Positions 35,301-46,452 of a stretch of DNA of 64,000 nucleotides are shown one piece after another. The notes under the pieces are model-generated. The model saw nothing but the letters and a program-made list of their open reading frames with translations. It was not told where the DNA came from and did no database searches. The DNA comes from RDXT01 sp033762375 (GTDB lineage: Bacteria > Bacteroidota > Bacteroidia > J057), in assembly GCA_033762375.1 (NCBI GenBank), contig JANRLQ010000095.1, forward strand, positions 1-64,000, given 5' to 3'. Numbering within the stretch: position 1 is the first letter of the stretch; every line of letters starts with the position of its first letter. The position numbers were made by a program, and so were the translations under genes.

Positions 35301-36001
35301 CCGGATTTGTCAGCACCCTGCAGCCACCACCTGTTGCAGACAACCAGCTCACCCCGGTTGAGCAGGCGGCAGGCTGGCAACTTTTGTTCAACGGGCAAAA
35401 CCTCGACGGCTGGCGTACCTATGGCAAAGAAAAACCCGGTACCTCCTGGCGTGTAGCCCAGGGAGCTATTACCCTCGGCGGCCCCAAAAAAGACTGGCAG
35501 TTTGCCGATGGAGGTGACCTGATGACCATCGGTCAGTATGAGCAGTATGAGCTGACCCTGGACTGGAAAATTGCTCCCGGCGGCAATAGCGGGATTATCT
35601 ACAAGATCGCAGAACTCCCCGAGTATCCATATCCCTGGATGACGGGCCTTGAGATGCAGGTACTCGACAACCTCCGTCACCCGGACGGCAGGTTTGAAAA
35701 ACACCGTGCCGGTGACCTGTACGACCTGATCGCTGCCCGGTTTGTCGCCGCCAATCCAGCCGGTCAGTGGAACCACGTCCGACTCGTCGTACGGCAGGGC
35801 AGCGTCGAGCACTGGCTCAACGGTCGGCTGATCGTCACCTTCCGCACAGATACCCCTGAGTGGAAAGAACTCATCAGCAAGAGCAAATTTGCGGAATGGG
35901 CCCAATATGGCTCCATAACCCGAGGCCATATCGCCCTGCAGGATCATGGCGACCCCGTTTGGTTCAAAAATATTAAAATCCGGGTGCTCGCAGGGGTATA
36001 A
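32333..36001 (+). CDS. Lipoprotein fusion: cytochrome c - PA14 - sorbosone-dehydrogenase-like propeller - 3-keto-disaccharide hydrolase domain
   Basis: A 1222-residue predicted lipoprotein (LLIGITAC, Cys30). Order: a beta-rich N-terminal region (35-255); a class I cytochrome c (about 260-347) with the haem-binding CQTCH at 270-274 and a likely Met ligand in GPVPM near 318; a PA14 carbohydrate-binding domain (about 385-515, VSDDGGRLTIGDQVVVNHDG); a six-bladed glucose/sorbosone-dehydrogenase-type propeller (about 530-885, GMDFLPDGRLVVSTWD, LRTPNGIGVGVDGELFICDNQGDW); a beta-sandwich linker; and a C-terminal PF06439 domain (about 1015-1222, LLFNGQNLDGWRTYG, LDWKIAPGGNSGIIYK, MQVLDNLRHPDG). PF06439 enzymes cleave 3-keto-glycosides. 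The protein could oxidise a bound glycan, pass electrons to its own haem and cleave the product, at the cell surface. Each domain call is strong; the combined activity is inference. Confidence 0.88.
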   Translation: MKSPALPQPPVSLRLLSAIWLGLLIGITACTPGGGNPRVRGNDPWVFRSVMDLKPRMVTLALDSAFWVSYDAGRASLYQVWRDGVNFDGPVYTTAHGPQPVSLGPAWLVSPFEEPWRIIRDGQETAPATVQYRGHTFDKQDQVTLTYELTLARGEKIIVKEKPEYVRGSDGLPGLERIFVLSGVPEGTQVALMTHLNSLKAGDSYQTDGIFRVTRQENGGASLDGMLVLKPNATTTFTAWFQQTPLVHKAAEGEEPTQDPGLALINRSDCQTCHNPEVKAVGPAYVDIAKKYKFTEYNVLQLARKVMNGGAGVWGPVPMTAHPDLTLEDASQMIGYIMTLDGEKPATGSSPWDAPSFPLITQQKPADGHGLVVNLYPIPAGTSQIPVMAPQAVPVYSGILPVIHAIRDEDFPGMKDNFFVQAKGFIEIPQSTNYVFRIVSDDGGRLTIGDQVVVNHDGYHGPTPMDGEVQLAAGRYPVQIDYFQASGGKALSFQWVAHGADDFSVVPASVLTYDTADVRQKTPFIPQELLVRTVPGDSAPLRDVHPAYELATVRPASFEPKVAGMDFLPDGRLVVSTWDPAGSVYVLDNVQGNDPAQVKVQRIAKGLAEPLGLKVVEGEIYVLQKQELTHLIDHDQDGIIDEYRTVCNGWRASANFHEFAFGLVYKDGYFYATLATAINPGGASTQPQIPDRGKVIKISRADGTFSFIASGLRTPNGIGVGVDGELFICDNQGDWLPSSKLVHVREGAFYGSRSVDFEGTANLPVTLPVVWMPQDEVGNSPSQPGLLQEGPYKGQMVYGEVTNGGLKRVFVEKINGQYQGALFHFSQGFEAGINRLVTGPDGALYVGGVGNPGNWSHAGKKWYGLQRIRYTGASVFEPLAVRAMSNGVEIEFTEPLQPQDGFDPAAYQVKQWEYVPTANYGGPKVGETFLNIRSVQVSEDRKRVFLELDGMKAGHVVYVHLKQPFVSALGHELWVTEAWYTLNQIPENKPGFVSTLQPPPVADNQLTPVEQAAGWQLLFNGQNLDGWRTYGKEKPGTSWRVAQGAITLGGPKKDWQFADGGDLMTIGQYEQYELTLDWKIAPGGNSGIIYKIAELPEYPYPWMTGLEMQVLDNLRHPDGRFEKHRAGDLYDLIAARFVAANPAGQWNHVRLVVRQGSVEHWLNGRLIVTFRTDTPEWKELISKSKFAEWAQYGSITRGHIALQDHGDPVWFKNIKIRVLAGV

Positions 36002-36025
36002 TCATCCCTTCTAGTGAATATAAGG

Positions 36026-36050
36026 AGAGGCTGTCCCGTGGGACAGCCTC
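36026..36050. terminator. Probable terminator between convergent genes
   Basis: GAGGCTGTCC 36027-36036 pairs perfectly with GGACAGCCTC 36041-36050 around a 4-base loop, between the stops at 36001 (+) and 36081 (-). The T-run after it is short (ATTCGTTTG), so efficiency is uncertain. Confidence 0.65.
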
Positions 36051-36080
36051 ATTCGTTTGTATGGGGCATCAAAAAGGACC

Positions 36081-37361
36081 TCACACCTCCACCATCTTCA
36101 TCCGCGGCGTGCAGAGGTGCATGACGCCCCAGGCGATGATATACGCCATGCCGGAGAGAAGAAACAGCAGGTTGTATCCGGCGAGGATATTACCGGCGGC
36201 TTTGTAGGAGTCCAGGAGCGCACCGACGAGGAGGGGAAATAACATTCCCCCGATGGAGCCTGCCATTCCGCCGATGCCGATAACGGAACTGATGGCTTTT
36301 TTGGGAAATACATCTGAGGCGGTGGTATAGATATTGGCGCTCCAGGCCTGATGGGCCGCAGCGGCGAGGCTGATCAGGGTGACGGCGACCCAGAGATCAG
36401 TCGCATACCGGGCTGCCATGATCGGCATGACAGCTGTGGCAAATCCCAGCATGGCGGTTTTGCGGGCGCGAAAAGGGGTCCAGCCCCGGCGGATCAGCCA
36501 GGACGACAGATACCCGCCTCCGATGCTGCCGAGGGTCGTGGCAGTATATACGATCACGAGGGGCAGGCTGGGTTTTTTGAAATCCAGTTGGAAGGTGCTG
36601 GTGAAATAAGACGGCAGCCAGAAGAGAAAAAACCACCAGATCGGATCCGTCAGAAACTTACCGGCAATAAAAGCCCAGGTCTGCCGGAAGCGGAATAGCA
36701 GCCACCAGTTGACGGGGGCAGCGTCTTCTGTACTGTCGGCCTGGTCCTGGTGAATATAGGCATACTCAGCGCGGGAGAGCCGCGCCTGCCGGGCGGGATG
36801 CTCGTAGTATCGCCACCAGGCGATCACCCATAAAAATCCGATAGCTCCCGTGACCACAAAAGCTGCCCGCCACCCATACACTTCCAGCAGCCAGGGCACC
36901 ATGATGGGGGCGGCTACAGCGCCGATATTGGCCCCTGCATTAAAAATACCGGTAGCCAGGGCCCTTTCCCGTTTGGGAAACCACTCCGCCACGGACTTGA
37001 TGGCCGTGGGAAAGTTGCCGGACTCGCCGAGGCCGAGGAGTGCCCGCACAGCGATAAATCCGCCGGTGCTCCGGGCCAGGGCATGGGCCATGGCCGCCAG
37101 GCTCCAGCTCACGGCAGAGAGGGTATAACCCAGTTTGACCCCGATCTGGTCCACGATCCGCCCGAAACCCGCCAGCCCTAAGGCATACGCTGCCGAAAAA
37201 GCCAGTACGATCCGGCTATAGTCGGTTTCGGTCCAGGAAAATTCTTGTTCGAGGACAGGCTTCAGCAGGCTGATGACCTGCCGGTCGAGGTAGTTGATGG
37301 TCGTGGCGACAAACAGCAGGGCCACGACGGTCCAGCGATACTTCCCGGGATTAGTGTCCAT
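36081..37361 (-). CDS. exuT: Hexuronate/sugar-acid MFS transporter, ExuT type (anion:cation symporter family)
   Basis: A 426-residue, 12-helix major facilitator from ATG 37361 (MDTNPGKYRWTVVALLFVATTINYLDRQVISLLKPVL). NYLDRQVIS is the typical helix-1 signature of the ACS subfamily, and ARALLGLGESGNFPTAIKSVAEWFPKRERALATGIFN is the helix 4-5 region of hexuronate/galactonate carriers. It overlaps the end of eda by 11 bases, so the two are coupled. The pair fits uptake and breakdown of hexuronates or other sugar acids that feed 2-keto-3-deoxy-phosphogluconate. The exact substrate is not read from sequence. Confidence 0.9.
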   Translation of the reverse strand: MDTNPGKYRWTVVALLFVATTINYLDRQVISLLKPVLEQEFSWTETDYSRIVLAFSAAYALGLAGFGRIVDQIGVKLGYTLSAVSWSLAAMAHALARSTGGFIAVRALLGLGESGNFPTAIKSVAEWFPKRERALATGIFNAGANIGAVAAPIMVPWLLEVYGWRAAFVVTGAIGFLWVIAWWRYYEHPARQARLSRAEYAYIHQDQADSTEDAAPVNWWLLFRFRQTWAFIAGKFLTDPIWWFFLFWLPSYFTSTFQLDFKKPSLPLVIVYTATTLGSIGGGYLSSWLIRRGWTPFRARKTAMLGFATAVMPIMAARYATDLWVAVTLISLAAAAHQAWSANIYTTASDVFPKKAISSVIGIGGMAGSIGGMLFPLLVGALLDSYKAAGNILAGYNLLFLLSGMAYIIAWGVMHLCTPRMKMVEV

Positions 37362-38022
37362 GTGCAGGAGTGGTATGGCTGCGGATGGTGTCCAGAACAA
37401 ACTGTACGGTCTGGGATATGGCTTCGGGGCTGGCCCCTTTGGGAAACAGGCGGGAACCCATGCCTACAGCCGCTGCCCCGGCTTCAAACCAGGTACGGAG
37501 GCTGGCTTCTGTCGGCTCCACTCCGCCGGTGGGCAGGAGACGTGACCAGGGCATCGGGCCGAGAAGGGCCTGGATAAATTTGGGGCCGAGGACTTCTGCG
37601 GGAAATACTTTGATAAACTCAGCGCCCAGCTCCTGTGCCTGGGCGATCTCGGTGGAGGTGGAGCAGCCGGGCAGAAACCCGACCTGCCGCCGGTTGCACA
37701 TCCGGGCGATGTCCTCAAAAAAACAAGGCGTCACCACAAAATCAGCCCCGATCTGGAGAAACAAGGTTGCGGTAGCGCCGTCCACGATGGTGCCTACCCC
37801 TACAGCCAGGTCCGGCATGTGCCGCCGTGCGTGGCGGATCAGCGCCCCAAAAACTTCATGTGCCCCTTCGGCCCGGTTGGTCATTTCCAGGGCTCGCACC
37901 CCACCGGCATAACAGGCCTCCGCCAGCGCAATGACCCGTGCGGGATCCGGGTCAAAAAACAAGGGCATCAGCCGGGTATCGTAGAGTTTTTGATAGACTT
38001 CGTGGCGGGAAAAACGGGCCAT
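37351..38022 (-). CDS. eda: 2-keto-3-deoxy-6-phosphogluconate / 4-hydroxy-2-oxoglutarate aldolase
   Basis: A 223-residue class I aldolase. Start at ATG 38022 (MARFSRHEVYQKLYDTRLMPLFFDPD). It splits KDPG into pyruvate and glyceraldehyde 3-phosphate, the last step of Entner-Doudoroff and hexuronate breakdown. Motifs: LEMTNR (Glu46, the general acid/base region), GVGTI, ADFVVTPCFFEDI and FIKVFPA with the Schiff-base Lys138, then TGGVEP. Length and order match Eda. It overlaps exuT by 11 bases; no KDG kinase or uronate isomerase is in the window. The longer upstream frame has no Shine-Dalgarno-like or conserved part and is not used. Confidence 0.93.
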   Translation of the reverse strand: MARFSRHEVYQKLYDTRLMPLFFDPDPARVIALAEACYAGGVRALEMTNRAEGAHEVFGALIRHARRHMPDLAVGVGTIVDGATATLFLQIGADFVVTPCFFEDIARMCNRRQVGFLPGCSTSTEIAQAQELGAEFIKVFPAEVLGPKFIQALLGPMPWSRLLPTGGVEPTEASLRTWFEAGAAAVGMGSRLFPKGASPEAISQTVQFVLDTIRSHTTPAHGH

Positions 38023-38157
38023 ACGGGAAAAATTAAAAGAGTAGCAGCAGGTATAGGATACCAGTTTACGATAAGCTGCTGTATTTCCCAAAAAAACATA
38101 TCCCGTTCCGTGCGAAGGCACCTGCGGTTACGTGTGCACGTCTGGTCTGTCCCTGTA

Positions 38158-39036
38158 TCAAGGAAACTTCTTCAGGTCTCGGGCCTCAAAACTCCACTCC
38201 GGCGTCTGGATCCGACCGGACTCGGGGAGTTGATACCAGGGGCTGATGTCGGCAGCGCCGGGATTGCGGAGGATATGAATCTCCTGAGCCGGCATATAAC
38301 TCTGGGCCAGGAGGCAGTAGGTGTCTCCGGTAGCGGGATTGACGGCGATATCTGCCACAATGACTGCATGTCCCGGAAATCCGCCCTGGATCAGGACATC
38401 CCCGATTTCCAGCATAGAGATGGGCTTGGTTATCAGTTCTTTAGCCAGTGATGCTGTGCCTGCATAGGAAAACACCAGCTCCAGGTATCGCCACAGGTCA
38501 GCGGGTGTATTGGAGGGCGCAGCACTGCTGACCCAGCGGGTTGTATTGCCGGAGACGGCGACCCGTTTTCCCTTCATCCATTCGCCGTAGTTGACCGTAA
38601 ATCCGTTCGTCAGGTTAAACTGAATATCTGTATAACGCCGCTGCCGGTATAGATACTCCGCCCGCAGGCGCATGACCGCATCGGCACATTGGTGGAGGTC
38701 GCGGGTACCGATGGGCAGGTTGACGACGGCAACATGGACATCCTGACGGGACTTAGGGCTGCCGTCATAACAGAGGACCGGGCTTCCGGGTGGTTTCAGG
38801 GGGAGATGGCGGAGATAATGCCCAAAGGAAGCTGTATCCAGGGGCTGACGCACACACCCGGGTGGCGGGGCGATCCGGGCCGCCAGGGTAGCACCCACAG
38901 GCCGGGGTGTTATGGCTGCGGTCGGCTTTGTGGGCGCGGGCAGTGGGCCCGCAGCTGGCTGCTGGCCACAGGCAACCATTGCCAAGGCCAGGTAGCAGAT
39001 AGCGTTGACAATAAAAAGCCGGGTGAGGTGTTTCAT
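38158..39036 (-). CDS. DUF4846 lipoprotein
   Basis: A 292-residue predicted lipoprotein from ATG 39036: hydrophobic NAICYLALAMVAC, Cys22 or so. The mature part contains CADAVMRLRAEYLYRQRRYTDIQFNLTNGF and PGHAVIVADIAVNPATGDTYCLLAQSYMPAQEIHILRNP, followed by SPWYQL, the blocks that define the Bacteroidota/Proteobacteria DUF4846 family. The segment GDVLIQGGFPGHAVIV carries a GHA motif reminiscent of NlpC/transglutaminase-like His environments, and an HQCADAV Cys before it, so a cysteine-hydrolase-like activity is conceivable but unproven. It lies on the same strand as the hybrid kinase, 26 bases after it, so the two may be co-transcribed. Confidence 0.83.
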   Translation of the reverse strand: MKHLTRLFIVNAICYLALAMVACGQQPAAGPLPAPTKPTAAITPRPVGATLAARIAPPPGCVRQPLDTASFGHYLRHLPLKPPGSPVLCYDGSPKSRQDVHVAVVNLPIGTRDLHQCADAVMRLRAEYLYRQRRYTDIQFNLTNGFTVNYGEWMKGKRVAVSGNTTRWVSSAAPSNTPADLWRYLELVFSYAGTASLAKELITKPISMLEIGDVLIQGGFPGHAVIVADIAVNPATGDTYCLLAQSYMPAQEIHILRNPGAADISPWYQLPESGRIQTPEWSFEARDLKKFP

Positions 39037-39062
39037 ACCCGGATAACGGTTTATGCCCAGGC

Positions 39063-42608
<3,546 letters not shown>

Positions 42609-42947
42609 GAATAGGTAAAAGCAATATCAATGCTCAAAAAACGTCAAAATAAATTTATTTTTACGCTTAGTCTTGTGAAAAATCTGGCAGACTTGTGTCT
42701 CTGGAGCCGCTGGCTCCGGTAGAAGTCAGCGGTCGGTATTAACACCTTGTAAGTAGAGATAATTTTTCAAACATTCAAATAAATGAATAGCTTTTGTGCC
42801 AAACCCAATGCCGGTGAATATGTTATATATCCGTGCAGTAAGCCTTCGAAATCGTTTTCAACCTGAAAAAAACGCATTTCTGCCCCGGCGGATATGTGGT
42901 GTACCAGAAACACTGTATCTTGATGGTCTGACGAACTAATAAGGACT
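42609..42947. other. Divergent control region, no gene seen
   Basis: A 339-base, AT-rich region between two divergent start codons (hybrid kinase and the ThuA/sorbosone-dehydrogenase lipoprotein). It holds one small perfect hairpin (GGAGCC 42703-42708 / GGCTCC 42712-42717). Promoters for both genes must lie here; I do not see a full consensus pair. Confidence 0.5.
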
Positions 42948-45900
42948 ATGCGTAATCTCTTCATACGGCTCATGCCGTTTCTAGTGGCGGGGCTTTGCCT
43001 GCTGACGGCCTGTGGCCCTGCCAAACGTTCGGAAACCCGAATCCTGGTATTTTCTAAAACGGCGGGCTTCCGCCATGCTTCTATTCCTGAGGGCATTGCG
43101 GCGATCCAGAAGCTGGGCCAGGCGCACGGATTTGTAGTGGATACGACGGAGGATGCCCGTAATTTTAATGAGGAAAACCTGAGCCGCTACAGCGCGGTGG
43201 TCTTCCTGAATACCACCGGAGATGTACTGGACTTCAGACAACAAGCTGATTTTGAGCGGTATATCCAGGCGGGTGGTGGATATGTAGGGGTGCACGCTGC
43301 GACAGATACAGAGTACGATTGGCCCTGGTACAACAAACTGGCCGGTGCCTATTTTATCAGCCACCCCAACAATCCCAACGTCCGGGAGGGCAAGATGATC
43401 ATCCATTCACATGATCACCCCAGCACGACCCACCTTGCGGGACGTACCGAGTGGCCCCGTACGGATGAGTTTTACAACTTCAAGAGCATCTACCACGGCG
43501 ACAGCCTCAAGGACGGGATCATCCCCCTCATCAGCATTGATGAGAAGTCATACGAAGGTGGCATTAACGGGGACTTTCACCCGATGTCCTGGTACCATAC
43601 GTTTGATGGAGGGCGTGCTTTTTACACCAACTTTGGTCACACCCCGGAGACCTACTCCGAGCCGGATGCAGTGCAGCACCTCCTGGGAGGCATTATGTAT
43701 GCCATTGGTACCAATTCTCCCCTCGACTACAAAAAAGCTCACACCTCCCGCAAGCCAGACCCGAGCCGCTTTGTGGTCACCGTCCTGGATGAAAACCTCA
43801 ACGAACCCATGGAGCTGGCCATCCTCAAAGGGGGCAAGGTCCTGTTCACCACACGTGGCGGCGAACTCCAACTGTATGATCCTGCCACAGAGGATACCCG
43901 TGTAGTGGGCCGCATCGCGGTCAATACCAAACATGAAGATGGACTGGTGGGACTGGCCTTGGACCCCAACTTTGAACAAAATCACTGGCTCTACCTGTAT
44001 TATGCACCGATCGGGGATGAAGCCAAGTTTGTGTTGTCCCGCTTTGAGTTTTCGGGTGACTCGCTGGTAATGGCCTCCGAAAAACAAATGCTCGACGTAG
44101 CTACCCAGCGGGAAGAGTGCTGCCATACAGGAGGCTCGCTCAAGTTTGGTCCGGATGGCAACCTGTACCTGTCTACCGGCGACAATACCAACCCCTTTGA
44201 GACTTCCTACGCTCCCATCAACGAGATCGCGGCACGTGGTCCCTGGGATGCACAAAAGTCCTCCGGAAACATGAATGACCTCCGGGGTAAAGTCCTGCGT
44301 ATCAAGCCTATGGATGATGGTACCTATACCATCCCCGAGGGCAACCTTTTCCCCAAGGATGGCTCTGCCGGTCGGCCTGAGATTTATGTCATGGGCTGCC
44401 GCAATCCATACCGTATCTCCGTAGACTCCAAAACAGGATTTCTCTACTGGGGAGATGTAGGACCGGACGCTGACAAGGATAGTACCCGGGGTTCGCGCGG
44501 ATATGATGAGGTAAACCAGGCCCGGAAGCCAGGATTTTTTGGCTGGCCGTATTTTATCGGCAACAACTACCCCTATAACGACTACGACTTTGCGACCAAA
44601 CGTGAAGGCGAAATGTTTGTGCCGACCAAGGTCGTCAACAACTCCACCCACAATACCGGGCTTCAGGAGCTGCCACCGGCACAGCCTGCTTTCATCTGGT
44701 ATCCGTATGCCGAGTCACCTGAGTTTCCGATGGTAGGCAAAGGTGGGCGAAATGCAATGGCAGGTCCGGTATTTCATGCTTCGGACTTTGCAGCAGGCGT
44801 ACCCAGCCTTTTCCCGGCGTATTACGAAAACAAACTGTTTATCTATGACTTCATGCGCGACTGGGTGATGGTCGTGACCATGAAGCCCAATGGTGACCTG
44901 GAGAGCATCGAGCCATTTATGCCTGAGCTGAAACTCTCCAGCCCTGTAGACATGGAGTTTGGACCTGATGGTTCTCTGTACATCCTGGAGTACGGCACCC
45001 GTTGGTTTGCCCAGAATCCAGATGCCCGCCTGGTCCGGATCGAATATACAGAGGCCAACCGGGCTCCCAAAGCTCAGATTGCGGCCGACGCAGTAGAGGG
45101 AGGTATCCCGATGAATGTCAACTTCACAGCCGAAGGCTCATTTGACTACGACAAAGACGATCAGTTGAGCTATAGCTGGGACTTTGGGGACGGAAACAAG
45201 GGCAATGGTCTTACGGCTGCCCACACCTACACCCAGGCCGGTACCTATAAGGCTGTTCTGACCGTTAAGGACAAAGAAGGTAAAACAGCTTCCAAAAATA
45301 TCGAGGTTCGCGCCGGTAATGCACCACCCGTCGTGAACCTGAAGGTGGACGGCAACCAGTCGTTTTTCTGGCCCGGTCAAAAACTGGCCTACACGGTAGA
45401 TGTGACTGATGCAGAGGACGGCTCCCTCTCAGGTGGCCAGATTCCGGCAGAGGCAGTCGCCATTAGCTTTGACTTCCTGCAGGACAGCCAGGATCCCACG
45501 ATCGGCGCTCAGGATCATGCTTCCCTCGCCAATGCCAGCCTGGCAGCTACCGGCGAAAAACTCATCACCACCGCTGGTTGTATTGCCTGCCACGGCCTCC
45601 AGGAGAAAATCCAGGGCCCGGCATACCGCGAGGTCGCTGCCAAGTATAAAAACCGCTCGGATGTAGTGCCGTACCTCATCGGCAAAATCCGCAACGGTGG
45701 CAGCGGGGTTTGGGGTGGCAATGCCATGCCTGCCCAGGCGCAGGTGACGGAAGAGCAGGCGCGGGCTATGGCGATCTATATCATGTCGCTCAACAATACA
45801 GCCAAACCTAAACCCTCTCTGCCGGCTTCCGGCAACCTGGCCTTTACCCAGCACAAAGGCAATGGAGACGGTGCCAGCTACTTCATGCGGGTGACCTACG

Positions 45901-46385
45901 TGGACAAAGGAGCCATGGGCATCGGGCCTATTGCCGGGTCTGTCGTACAGCAGTTTAGCTCGCCCAATGTCAGCATGAAGGTGGCAGATGTCAAAGCCTC
46001 CAAAGATGCCTCTGTCATGGCGTTTAATGGCATGAGCCTGGCCCTCATGCAGGAAGGCGGCCGTCTGGCCCTGCCGGTATACGACCTGACGGGCATCCCG
46101 ATGGTCACGCTGGGATATGTCGCCCGCTACGAGGGCGTCCGGCTGCGGATCCACCTGGACAGCCCGGAGGGGCCGGTCGCTGGTGAGATCACCCTGCCGA
46201 TGACCCCTGCCGGCAATGGCCCCCGTGATATTCGTCCCGGTTCTGTTAATGTGCCCCTGGCTGCCACAGGTAAACACAAGTTGTTCCTAGTGGTGGACGA
46301 TCCTGCCGGTACGGTCAATGCCCCGGACTACATGGCCGTGTTCTTCTCGGCTTACTTCCACGCGCCGCAGGCACTGGCTCGCTGA
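42948..46385 (+). CDS. Lipoprotein fusion: ThuA - sorbosone-dehydrogenase-like propeller - PKD - cytochrome c - CBM-like domain
   Basis: An 1145-residue predicted lipoprotein (LVAGLCLLTAC, lipidated Cys23). Order: ThuA domain (about 30-260, ILVFSKTAGFRHASIPEGIAAI, GGGYVGVHAATDTEYDWPWY, FYTNFGHTPETYSEP), a glutamine-amidotransferase-like fold linked to sugar use; a glucose/sorbosone-dehydrogenase-type propeller (about 275-705, HEDGLVGLALDPNFEQNHWLYLYY; LKFGPDGNLYLSTGDN); a PKD module (about 710-795, YSWDFGDGNKGNG); a cytochrome c (about 870-965) with CIACH at 878-882 and a Met ligand near GNAMPA; and a C-terminal CBM6-like sandwich. Sugar binding, oxidation and electron transfer are thus on one chain. 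ThuA activity is unknown. The downstream isomerase-like gene is 67 bases away behind a terminator. Confidence 0.9.
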   Translation: MRNLFIRLMPFLVAGLCLLTACGPAKRSETRILVFSKTAGFRHASIPEGIAAIQKLGQAHGFVVDTTEDARNFNEENLSRYSAVVFLNTTGDVLDFRQQADFERYIQAGGGYVGVHAATDTEYDWPWYNKLAGAYFISHPNNPNVREGKMIIHSHDHPSTTHLAGRTEWPRTDEFYNFKSIYHGDSLKDGIIPLISIDEKSYEGGINGDFHPMSWYHTFDGGRAFYTNFGHTPETYSEPDAVQHLLGGIMYAIGTNSPLDYKKAHTSRKPDPSRFVVTVLDENLNEPMELAILKGGKVLFTTRGGELQLYDPATEDTRVVGRIAVNTKHEDGLVGLALDPNFEQNHWLYLYYAPIGDEAKFVLSRFEFSGDSLVMASEKQMLDVATQREECCHTGGSLKFGPDGNLYLSTGDNTNPFETSYAPINEIAARGPWDAQKSSGNMNDLRGKVLRIKPMDDGTYTIPEGNLFPKDGSAGRPEIYVMGCRNPYRISVDSKTGFLYWGDVGPDADKDSTRGSRGYDEVNQARKPGFFGWPYFIGNNYPYNDYDFATKREGEMFVPTKVVNNSTHNTGLQELPPAQPAFIWYPYAESPEFPMVGKGGRNAMAGPVFHASDFAAGVPSLFPAYYENKLFIYDFMRDWVMVVTMKPNGDLESIEPFMPELKLSSPVDMEFGPDGSLYILEYGTRWFAQNPDARLVRIEYTEANRAPKAQIAADAVEGGIPMNVNFTAEGSFDYDKDDQLSYSWDFGDGNKGNGLTAAHTYTQAGTYKAVLTVKDKEGKTASKNIEVRAGNAPPVVNLKVDGNQSFFWPGQKLAYTVDVTDAEDGSLSGGQIPAEAVAISFDFLQDSQDPTIGAQDHASLANASLAATGEKLITTAGCIACHGLQEKIQGPAYREVAAKYKNRSDVVPYLIGKIRNGGSGVWGGNAMPAQAQVTEEQARAMAIYIMSLNNTAKPKPSLPASGNLAFTQHKGNGDGASYFMRVTYVDKGAMGIGPIAGSVVQQFSSPNVSMKVADVKASKDASVMAFNGMSLALMQEGGRLALPVYDLTGIPMVTLGYVARYEGVRLRIHLDSPEGPVAGEITLPMTPAGNGPRDIRPGSVNVPLAATGKHKLFLVVDDPAGTVNAPDYMAVFFSAYFHAPQALAR

Positions 46386-46398
46386 TTTGTCTCCCGAT

Positions 46399-46432
46399 GC
46401 CCCGCAGGTTATGGCCTGCGGGGATTTTTTTC
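46399..46432 (+). terminator. Rho-independent terminator
   Basis: CCCCGCAGG pairs with CCTGCGGGG around TTATGG, followed by ATTTTTTT. It lies between the stop at 46385 and the next ATG at 46453. Confidence 0.9.
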
Positions 46433-46452
46433 ACCTTTTCATATCAGCTACT

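Noticed and set aside
42609..42947. A tRNA or small RNA gene in the divergent region
   Set aside because: No cloverleaf, TTCGA loop or terminator-ended transcript could be drawn; only one short hairpin.
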